From positions 209,526-259,977 of the forward strand of contig CADABQ010000002.1 in NCBI GenBank assembly GCA_902786205.1: a stretch of DNA of 50,452 bases, given 5' to 3'. A program made the position numbers and the translations under genes. Shown here piece by piece: positions 27,098-33,363 of this stretch. Each line of letters begins with the position of its first letter. The first letter of the stretch is position 1. The DNA comes from an uncultured Lachnospiraceae bacterium (GTDB lineage Bacteria > Bacillota > Clostridia > Lachnospirales > Lachnospiraceae). Under the pieces are notes generated by a model that had not been told where the DNA came from, ran no database searches, and saw nothing but the letters and a program-made list of their open reading frames with translations.

Positions 27098-27553
27098 ATG
27101 AAAAAAGAGCAATATTCCTATAAACATACGTTATTACAAATTTGTTTTGACGAAAAAAGCAGCACTATAATTTCAGGGAGAATTTATTCTCCCTTCTGTT
27201 CGAAACCTATTTTATTTTCGGACATTGTAACATTTCTTCTGGGAATAGAGCAAGTTTTGGAAGAAAGAGGTTTTCCAGAGCCAGTTGTGAAATATCGTAG
27301 TTTTTTTAAATCTAAGACAGAGAGTGAAAAAAAAGAGATTGGGATTGTTGTACATTCCGTGGAAGAAGTTATGGAAAAGCAGGGAAAACAGGATACGTTA
27401 CAACTTTATGTAACAGGAAGAAACCATGCAGGGATACAAGGACGCTTTACTTGTCTTAGTACAGGAGAAAAATATGAATATAGAAGCGAATTGGAATTAT
27501 TGGATTTGTTAGAAGAAAAGGTATTTAGAGAAAAACAAAGGGCAGCTGTATAA
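27098..27553 (+). CDS. Protein of unknown function, last gene of the surface-protein operon
   Basis: This 151-residue cytoplasmic-looking protein has no signal peptide or helix spanning a membrane. Its last 45 residues (IQGRFTCLSTGEKYEYRSELELLDLLEEKV) share the G-x-V/F-x(10-12)-Y/F-R-S-E/A-L-E-L-L pattern of the 54-residue protein at 24079. It follows the LPXTG gene by 32 bp with an AAGAGGCG ribosome site. Its stop codon sits in the loop of the operon terminator. Function unknown; the paired motif suggests a shared partner or regulatory role. Confidence 0.7.
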   Translation: MKKEQYSYKHTLLQICFDEKSSTIISGRIYSPFCSKPILFSDIVTFLLGIEQVLEERGFPEPVVKYRSFFKSKTESEKKEIGIVVHSVEEVMEKQGKQDTLQLYVTGRNHAGIQGRFTCLSTGEKYEYRSELELLDLLEEKVFREKQRAAV

Positions 27554-27571
27554 ACAGCTGCCTTTTGTTTT
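27541..27571 (+). terminator. Operon terminator overlapping the stop codon
   Basis: GGCAGCTGT and ACAGCTGCC form a perfect 9-bp stem with an ATAA loop that contains the stop of the preceding gene, followed by TTTTGTTTT. Confidence 0.9.
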
Positions 27572-27600
27572 ATAGGAGAGTTTGAATACGTCCTATACAG

Positions 27601-27631
27601 GGCAAAAAAAGAACCAGCCAAAGGCTGGTTC
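27601..27631 (-). terminator. Minus-strand terminator directly after a minus-strand promoter
   Basis: On the minus strand GAACCAGCC-TTT-GGCTGGTTC is followed by TTTTTTT, a textbook intrinsic terminator. No minus-strand gene precedes it. Its only apparent source is the promoter at 27643-27671. Confidence 0.8.
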
Positions 27632-27642
27632 ATGAGGGGGAG

Positions 27643-27671
27643 AGTATATATATACGGGATATATATGTCAA
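27643..27671 (-). promoter_or_regulatory. Consensus SigA promoter on the minus strand feeding a ~30-40 nt transcript
   Basis: On the minus strand TTGACA (27671-27666), a 17-bp spacer and TATACT (27648-27643) form a near-perfect promoter. Initiation would fall near 27636, and the terminator hairpin begins at 27631, so the transcript would be about 30-40 nt. A perfect dyad CCAAATGTC...GACATTTGG (27672-27703) abuts the -35 box and could be an operator, or a plus-strand terminator since TTTTG follows it. Confidence 0.55.
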
Positions 27672-27789
27672 CCAAATGTCAGAGAGGGGGGATAGACATT
27701 TGGTTTTGTGCATAACAATCTTTCTGTGTATAGGATAACAGAAAAGGAACAACATGTCAATCTTTTTTTAAAAAATATTTAACAAAATT

Positions 27790-27853
27790 GTAACAGTCCA
27801 GCTGGACATTTTCGCTCTGCGAGCTTTCATACTAGGTAGTACAAGACTGTTGG
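27790..27853 (+). repeat. Degenerate MITE-related fragment
   Basis: It begins GTAACAGTCCAGC, close to the MITE terminal repeat, and continues GGACATTTTCGCTCTGCGAGC...ACTAGG, which resembles an internal block of the 29479 copy. It ends near GACTGTTGGC. It appears to be a decayed, internally deleted relative. The rest of the gap 27554-27931 holds only the hairpins listed separately. Confidence 0.4.
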
Positions 27854-27931
27854 CAATGGAATAAAATTTTGTAATATATTTCATATGTGAAACATATAGT
27901 GAGACAAAGGATAAAAGAGGGAGAAATAAGA

Positions 27932-28339
27932 TTGAGTAAGTATGGAATCGTTGTAGTGTCTTTTGTATTGTTTCTATGTTTCTGTGGTTGTGGAGTAGAA
28001 AGAACAGACAAAGAAAAAGTAAAAGATTGTGAATTTACTGTATTAGAAAAAGGTGAGATTCCAAAGGAACTAGGTGTATTAATCGAGGAACGAAAAAAGA
28101 AAAGTTTCAAATTATCCTATGCGGAAGATGGATATTTGTATATTATACAAGGATATGGTAAACAGATAGGAGGAGGATATAGCATTTCCGTACAGGATTT
28201 GTATGAAACAAAGGATGAAATTTGTATCAAAACAAATTTGCGAGGACCGAAGGAGAAAACGGATGGTGAGGGGGAAAGTTACCCATATGTAGTAATAAAG
28301 ATGGAATATATGGAAAAAGAGGTTTCTTTTTTGGATTGA
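27932..28339 (+). CDS. PrcB-like lipoprotein
   Basis: A 135-residue lipoprotein. The hydrophobic N terminus (YGIVVVSFVLFLCFCGCG) ends in a lipobox with Cys near residue 19. The soluble part matches the PrcB C-terminal pattern: GYLYIIQGYGKQIGGGYSISV, then NLRGP and SYPYVVIKME. PrcB was described as a subunit of a Treponema protease complex; in Firmicutes the role of such small lipoproteins is unclear. The TTG at 27932 is preferred because AGAGGGAG precedes it; the frame extends to a GTG at 27887 without a ribosome site. Confidence 0.75.
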   Translation: MSKYGIVVVSFVLFLCFCGCGVERTDKEKVKDCEFTVLEKGEIPKELGVLIEERKKKSFKLSYAEDGYLYIIQGYGKQIGGGYSISVQDLYETKDEICIKTNLRGPKEKTDGEGESYPYVVIKMEYMEKEVSFLD

Positions 28340-28510
28340 TAGGTGTTTTTTTATATTTGCATAGAAAGAGAGCAAAATTATAGGACAGTCCGGCTAAGAA
28401 TGTCTTTACAGATACGAAAAAAGGATTTATAATGCAGAAGAAAACAAACAAGTTTGTTTTGGAAAGCTTAGAAATCAATAGTACGTATTATAAGAAAGGA
28501 ATGTGTAGGA

Positions 28511-29326
28511 ATGAACTATAAGATGATAGCTCTTGATTTGGATGGAACATTGACAAACTCGGATAAGATTGTTACGCCTGAAACAAAAGAAGCGTTATTT
28601 CATTATCAGAAGCATGGTGGAAAAATTGTGCTTGCATCCGGACGCCCTACGCAGGGAATTGTTCCAATTGCAGAAGAACTGGAGCTTGAAAAAAATGGCG
28701 GATATATCTTGGCATTTAATGGAAGCCGTATTGTAGACTGCAAAACTGGAGAGGTTATGTTTAATCAGACATTAAACATGGAACAGACTGCTAAGTTGCA
28801 TGCATTAGCACAGAAATTTTCCGTTAATATTTTGACCTATGAAGGAGATACCATTTATACAGAAGAAGATCAGGAACCTTATGCTTCTCTTGAACAAAGA
28901 ATAACAAAAATGCCTATGGTTAAAGTAGATGACATATCTAAGGCGGTTTCCATGCCTGTCAATAAGTGCCTTATGACAGGAGAACCAGAAAAGATTGCTT
29001 ATGTAGAAGAACAGGTAAAGAGAGCTATGGGTGATAGCATAAATGCGTATCGTTCACAGGACTTTTTCTTAGAATTAGTGCCTCAGAATGTAGATAAAGC
29101 TGCATCTTTAGATTCGTTATTAAAGAAATTAAAGCTGGAAAGTACGGACTTGATTGCATGCGGAGATGGTTTCAATGATTTGTCTATGATTAAGTATGCA
29201 GGCTTAGGTGTTGCGATGAGCAATGCACACTTAGATATCCGCAAAGCTGCCGACTTTATTACTTTATCAAATGATGAAGATGGTGTGGCACATGTATTAG
29301 AAAAGTTTGTATTTCATGCAGCATAA
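28511..29326 (+). CDS. Cof-type HAD-superfamily phosphatase
   Basis: A 271-residue class IIB HAD hydrolase. Motif I is LDLDGTLT (nucleophile Asp near residue 8), motif II is LASGRP, motif III has Lys in the cap-to-core region, and motif IV is CGDGFNDLSMI. The family dephosphorylates sugar phosphates and related metabolites; the substrate cannot be read from sequence. AGAAAGGAATG precedes the ATG. It is a single-gene unit with a strong terminator at 29348. Confidence 0.93.
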   Translation: MNYKMIALDLDGTLTNSDKIVTPETKEALFHYQKHGGKIVLASGRPTQGIVPIAEELELEKNGGYILAFNGSRIVDCKTGEVMFNQTLNMEQTAKLHALAQKFSVNILTYEGDTIYTEEDQEPYASLEQRITKMPMVKVDDISKAVSMPVNKCLMTGEPEKIAYVEEQVKRAMGDSINAYRSQDFFLELVPQNVDKAASLDSLLKKLKLESTDLIACGDGFNDLSMIKYAGLGVAMSNAHLDIRKAADFITLSNDEDGVAHVLEKFVFHAA

Positions 29327-29347
29327 AATAAAAAACAGAGGTAAGAG

Positions 29348-29377
29348 CGGAGACATAGGATATGTCTCCGTTTTTTG
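29348..29377 (+). terminator. Intrinsic terminator of the HAD phosphatase gene
   Basis: CGGAGACATA pairs with TATGTCTCCG, followed by TTTTTT. Confidence 0.9.
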
Positions 29378-29382
29378 TTACT

Positions 29383-29450
29383 CTATAGGAAAATGCGCCC
29401 TATAGAGCAAAACGCTCTGAGTGATACGCATCTGCAAACACAATAGTACA
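29383..29450. repeat. Dispersed intergenic repeat, copy C
   Basis: CTATAGGAAAATGCGCCCTATAG forms a hairpin with stem CTATAGG/CCTATAG, followed by AGCAAAACGCTCTGAG and GATACGCATCTGC. It aligns with the start of the copy at 36347 and with part of the copy at 5924. It begins 6 bp after a terminator. Confidence 0.5.
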
Positions 29451-29478
29451 AGTTGATAGACATACCCTCTGAATATTA

Positions 29479-29689
29479 GTAACAGTTCAGCCGGGTACAT
29501 TCATAAAGTGCCAGAATATACAACATGACTAAAAACATCCTTTTTGGCTGGACACTTTACTCTGTACGCTCTCTCACTAGGCTCAAAAATACTTCGCCAA
29601 GTGTTCAATGTGTATTCATGTTTGGCGTTAGCCAAATAGAAATGATTGTGGAAATTGCACTTAGCCTGCTTGCCCGGCTGAACTGTTAC
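29479..29689 (-). mobile_element. MITE copy B, 211 bp, with perfect 8-bp target duplication
   Basis: Terminal inverted repeats GTAACAGTTCAGCCGGG and CCCGGCTGAACTGTTAC match except for one inserted or deleted base. The flanks are GAATATTA at 29471-29478 and again at 29690-29697, a perfect 8-bp duplication. The interior is an inverted copy of 8717-8959. No ORF of its own. It fills most of the gap between the HAD gene and veg. Confidence 0.9.
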
Positions 29690-29917
29690 GAATATTAGTA
29701 AAGAAATGTAAAAAAATACTTGCAATTTGCACAAAAACATTATAATATATGATAAAAGGATTTAAAAGTTTGCAAAAAGAGATGAAAATATTCTGATTTG
29801 TGGATTTTATAAAAATCCTTCACGAAAAAGGGGAGAAAAATTATGTGACGCATATTTGTTATGAGCCAAATGGAACCAGGCGTTTGCGTCAAAGTAAAAC
29901 AACATGGAGGGATTAAA

Positions 29918-30157
29918 ATGGAAATTAGTATTCCAAAAATTAGAAAAAGTGTCAGAGCGCATACAGGTAGTGAAGTGAGTGTACGTGCATTATATGGAGA
30001 GGAAAAGGTAGAAATTGCGCGTGGTGTAATTGCAGAAACATATCCAAGTATTTTTGTAGTATCTAGTGAAAAGGAAGAGAGTCTTTGCAAGAAAAAAGCA
30101 GCTTTTAGTTACTGTGATATTCTTACAAAGGAAATTGAATTATCTTTGTGCAGTTAA
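29918..30157 (+). CDS. veg: Veg family protein
   Basis: A 79-residue protein with the Veg pattern: KIRKSVRAHTGSEVSVRA, then ARGVIAETYPSIFVV and SYCDILTKEIELS, matching the AETYPSVFV...Y-DILTE-VEL core of B. subtilis Veg. In Bacillus, Veg affects biofilm gene expression and spore outgrowth. The ATG at 29918 is used because ATGGAGGG precedes it. Its position just upstream of the sipL-like spore gene fits a sporulating host. A terminator follows. Confidence 0.88.
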   Translation: MEISIPKIRKSVRAHTGSEVSVRALYGEEKVEIARGVIAETYPSIFVVSSEKEESLCKKKAAFSYCDILTKEIELSLCS

Positions 30158-30189
30158 GAGATATAATTTTGATGATGTGAAAGATAGAT

Positions 30190-30241
30190 AAAAAGGAGAT
30201 AGCAGGGCAACCAAAAGAGTTAGCTTACTATCTCCTTTTTG
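30190..30241 (+). terminator. Intrinsic terminator of veg
   Basis: AAAAGGAGATAG pairs with CTATCTCCTTTT around a 25-nt loop, ending in TTTTT. Confidence 0.75.
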
Positions 30242-30358
30242 CATTCCTCTAAAATAATTTTCTGGTCTATTTTTATACCGAAATCATATATTATTAATAC
30301 AGGACCATTCAGACATAGCTCTAAAATAGTATGAAAAGTTTGACCAGGAGGACAAGGA

Positions 30359-31912
30359 ATGGAGTTAAAAAAGAAAGATATTCGCATGCAAAGGAGAAGT
30401 TGTAAAAACGAATTGCAAATCACATTAGAGGATGATTTTAATGTGCCGGACAGCAAACCGGATGTGGAACGGATTGTAACAGAAGAAGGAAGAATCGAGA
30501 TTGTGGAAACAAATTTGTTGAACGGAAAATTGTTGGTAAAGGGAATCTTGCATTTTGATATGCTATATATCAGTCATGAGAATGAGATTCCGGTACATAG
30601 TATACAGGGAAAAATAGAATTTGATGAAATGATCAATATGGATGAGTTACAAGAAAAAAATGAGTGCAAAGTAAAATGGAAATTGGAAGATATAAATATT
30701 AGTCTTATCAATTCTAGAAAAATCAGCGTCAAGTCGTTGGTAACATTGGAAGCATGCGCATGGGAAAAATATGAGGAACCCGTTGTGATAGATAAAGAGG
30801 AGGATATACACACACCTTGCAGATATAAGGAGATGGGTGTAACAGAGTTGGTGATTACCAAAAAGGATATTTTGCGTATTAAAGAAAACTTTCATTTGCC
30901 TGCCGGAAAACCAAACATTAATCAAATTTTATACTATGATATTTTACTACATGGCGTAGAAATGCGTGCACAAGAAGGAAAAATTACAGTTCGCGGGGAA
31001 ATGCTTTTATTCGTTATGTATAGCACACAGGAGGAAAATAGCAAAATTGTATATTATGAAGCAGAACAGCCATTTTTCAATGATATATCCTGTGAAGATT
31101 GCAGAGAAAATATGATATTGCAGATGGATACAGAATTACAGTCAAAGGATGTGCAGGTAAAACAAGATGAAGATGGTGAGGAGCGTGGCATGGAAGCGGA
31201 GTTTGCCATGAACTTAGATTTTAGTCTGTATAAGGATAAACAGTTACGCTATTTACAAGATATGTACTCTCTACAAAATCAATTAGAATTAAAACGCAGA
31301 AAGATTTCATTTCGCCATTTAGTAATGAAAAGTACATCACAGAAACGTATCAATGAGCAGGTTTTGCTGGAAACACCTAAGAATCCTATTTTGCAGATTG
31401 TGCATAGTCGAGGGGAAATGCAATTAGATGAAATTACTTGGAAGGATACCGGTATTTCTTTGGAAGGAAGTATCGAGATTCGAAGCCTTTATCAGGGAGA
31501 GCAGACAGAGTGGCCAATCGGTGAGATTAAATTTAGTGTGCCTTTTTCCTACGAAATTGAAGGTGTGGGACAAAAAGAAAATAAGACATTTGAAATACAG
31601 CCTCAATTAGAACAGTTATCTGTTGTACTGATTGGTGGAGATAAGGTGGAGGTAAAAGTCCTGGTATCTTTAGAGACTGTTGTATTTGAACGAATCGAAT
31701 ATGATATGCTTGAGAGTGTGGAAGAAGGAAAATACGATGAAAAGTATATGGAACAATTGCCGGATATGGTAGGTTATCGTGTGCAACCACAAGAGGATAT
31801 GTGGGACGTTGCAAAAAAATTTTGTACAACAGAAGAAGCGATTCGGGAATTAAATCATTTGGAAGATAAAAAAATTGTGGAAGGTGATAAAATATTGCTT
31901 GCAAGGGGTTGA
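30359..31912 (+). CDS. sipL: SipL-like spore morphogenesis protein (DUF3794 repeats plus LysM)
   Basis: This 517-residue protein is built of repeated beta domains. The first begins ITLEDDFNVPDSKPDVERIV, and a similar start, FHLPAGKPNINQIL, occurs near residue 178. This is the DUF3794 pattern. A LysM domain closes it (about 470-515: GYRVQPQEDMWDVAKKF...ILLARG). This architecture matches C. difficile SipL, which binds SpoIVA and anchors the spore coat around the forespore. The ATG follows CAGGAGGACAAGGA. The stop codon lies in the -35 box of the ribosomal-protein promoter. Confidence 0.88.
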   Translation: MELKKKDIRMQRRSCKNELQITLEDDFNVPDSKPDVERIVTEEGRIEIVETNLLNGKLLVKGILHFDMLYISHENEIPVHSIQGKIEFDEMINMDELQEKNECKVKWKLEDINISLINSRKISVKSLVTLEACAWEKYEEPVVIDKEEDIHTPCRYKEMGVTELVITKKDILRIKENFHLPAGKPNINQILYYDILLHGVEMRAQEGKITVRGEMLLFVMYSTQEENSKIVYYEAEQPFFNDISCEDCRENMILQMDTELQSKDVQVKQDEDGEERGMEAEFAMNLDFSLYKDKQLRYLQDMYSLQNQLELKRRKISFRHLVMKSTSQKRINEQVLLETPKNPILQIVHSRGEMQLDEITWKDTGISLEGSIEIRSLYQGEQTEWPIGEIKFSVPFSYEIEGVGQKENKTFEIQPQLEQLSVVLIGGDKVEVKVLVSLETVVFERIEYDMLESVEEGKYDEKYMEQLPDMVGYRVQPQEDMWDVAKKFCTTEEAIRELNHLEDKKIVEGDKILLARG

Positions 31913-31937
31913 CAGAACAGATAATATGTGATATTGT
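31909..31937 (+). promoter_or_regulatory. SigA promoter of the rplJ-rplL operon
   Basis: A perfect TTGACA (31909-31914), 17-bp spacer and TATTGT (31932-31937). The -35 box overlaps the TGA stop of the sipL-like gene. Confidence 0.6.
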
Positions 31938-31954
31938 TATTGATGTTCTGTGTA

Positions 31955-32070
31955 ACAGAATACTGCCGAAGACAGTAGGTGCCCTAGTGGCGTAAGCATG
32001 TCGCCTACCGAGGAATATAAATTTGATTATTTATTACCCTTCTGTCTTTGGATAGAAGGGTTTTCTTTTA
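31955..32070 (+). ncRNA. Ribosomal protein L10 leader (autoregulatory RNA)
   Basis: The region upstream of rplJ contains CTGCCGAAGACAGTAGGTGCC...GTCGCCTACCGAGG, the typical kink-turn-bearing stem of the Firmicutes L10 leader. A terminator follows (CCCTTCT...AGAAGGG, then TTTTCTTTT, 32037-32069). Known logic: excess L10(L12)4 binds the leader and favours termination. The order promoter, leader, attenuator, rplJ, rplL is complete here. Confidence 0.88.
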
Positions 32071-32108
32071 TCAGATCGGCGGTTAATCTTATAAGGAGGT
32101 AAACCAGA

Positions 32109-32603
32109 ATGGCAAAAGTAGAATTAAAACAACCAGTTGTTGACGAAATTAAGGGTCATGTTGAACAGGCTAAATCTGCTGTAATCGTAAATTACTGTGG
32201 TTTAACTGTTGAGCAGGATACAAAGCTTCGTAAGCAATTGAGAGAAGCAGGTGTTGTATACAAGGTATACAAGAACACATTATTAAAGCGTGCTTTTGAA
32301 GGTACTGATTATGCTCAGTTAGATGACTTATTAGAAGGTCCTACTGCAATTGCATTTGGTATCGATGATGCAACAGCACCAGCAAGAGAATTAAACAAAT
32401 TTGCTAAGGAAGCTGAAGCATTACAGTTCAAGGGAGCTGTTGTAGAAGGTACATTCTATGATGTTGATGGTGTTAAGACACTTGCAAACATTCCTTCAAG
32501 AGAGGATCTTATTTCCAAGTTACTTGGAAGTTTACAATCACCTATTACAAACTTTGCTCGTGTTATCAAGCAGGTTGCTGAACAGGGTGAAGCTGCAGAG
32601 TAA
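32109..32603 (+). CDS. rplJ: 50S ribosomal protein L10
   Basis: This 164-residue protein forms the base of the ribosomal L7/L12 stalk. Recognisable pieces are VVDEIKGHVEQAKSAVIVNYCGLTV, LRKQLREAGVVYKVYKNTL and the C-terminal L12-binding helix LLGSLQSPITNFARVIKQV. The ATG follows ATAAGGAGGTAAACCAGA. It is cotranscribed with rplL after the L10 leader. Codon use is strongly biased, as expected for a highly expressed gene. Confidence 0.98.
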   Translation: MAKVELKQPVVDEIKGHVEQAKSAVIVNYCGLTVEQDTKLRKQLREAGVVYKVYKNTLLKRAFEGTDYAQLDDLLEGPTAIAFGIDDATAPARELNKFAKEAEALQFKGAVVEGTFYDVDGVKTLANIPSREDLISKLLGSLQSPITNFARVIKQVAEQGEAAE

Positions 32604-32729
32604 TTTAGATGAAATGCAACGATTTACTTTTAAGACTTTAAAAGTAGAAAAAATTTGAGGAATATAATTCTCATAATTTAGTAAAAAACAATAGTAAAAA
32701 ATAAAAATTATTAGTGGAGGTAATTAATT

Positions 32730-33095
32730 ATGACAACTCAGGAATTTATCGATGCTATTAAGGGCATGACTGTTTTAGAATTAAACGATTTAGTAAAAGC
32801 TTGTGAAGAAGAATTTGGTGTATCTGCAGCAGCAGGTGTTGTAGTAGCAGCAGGTGCTGACGGAGCAGGCGCTGGTGAAGAAAAATCTGAATTCAACGTT
32901 GAATTAACAGAAGTAGGACCAAACAAGGTTAAGGTTATCAAGGTTGTTCGTGAAGTAACTGGATTAGGATTAAAGGAAGCTAAGGAAGTAGTTGACGGAG
33001 CTCCTAAGGTTATCAAGGAAGGTGCTGAAAAGGCAGAAGCTGAAGAAATCAAGACTAAGCTTGAAGCTGAAGGCGCTAAGGTTACATTAAAATAA
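32730..33095 (+). CDS. rplL: 50S ribosomal protein L7/L12
   Basis: A 121-residue stalk protein that recruits translation GTPases. It has an N-terminal dimerisation helix region ([19 protein letters not shown]), an Ala/Gly hinge and a C-terminal domain with [34 protein letters not shown] precedes the ATG. It is 126 bp after rplJ and followed by a strong terminator. The length and domains are normal. Confidence 0.98.
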   Translation: MTTQEFIDAIKGMTVLELNDLVKACEEEFGVSAAAGVVVAAGADGAGAGEEKSEFNVELTEVGPNKVKVIKVVREVTGLGLKEAKEVVDGAPKVIKEGAEKAEAEEIKTKLEAEGAKVTLK

Positions 33096-33114
33096 TGAAA
33101 TCCTTATAAGAATG

Positions 33115-33150
33115 CAAGAGGTATCGCAAATGCGATGCCTCTTTTCTTTT
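33115..33150 (+). terminator. Intrinsic terminator of rplJ-rplL
   Basis: AGAGGTATCGC pairs with GCGATGCCTCT (one G-T pair), followed by TTTCTTTT. Confidence 0.9.
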
Positions 33151-33363
33151 ATGGGAATAACAATGGTGTTACAATGTTATCAACAATAGGTTACTTTTTT
33201 ACTAAAATATGTTAAAATATAACTGTTAAAAAAATATTGGTTCAGAGAATGCAATTTGCAAAATTTTCAATCACATATGATAATAAAAAAGGTTAGAAAA
33301 GGATTGGTTATTTTGTTTATTATACCGTAATGAGGGAAAGTGAAGAAAAAGGAGAATCAAATA

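Noticed and set aside
28383..28410. GGACAGTCCGGCTAAG, resembling a MITE end
   Set aside because: Too short, and no matching second end or duplication.
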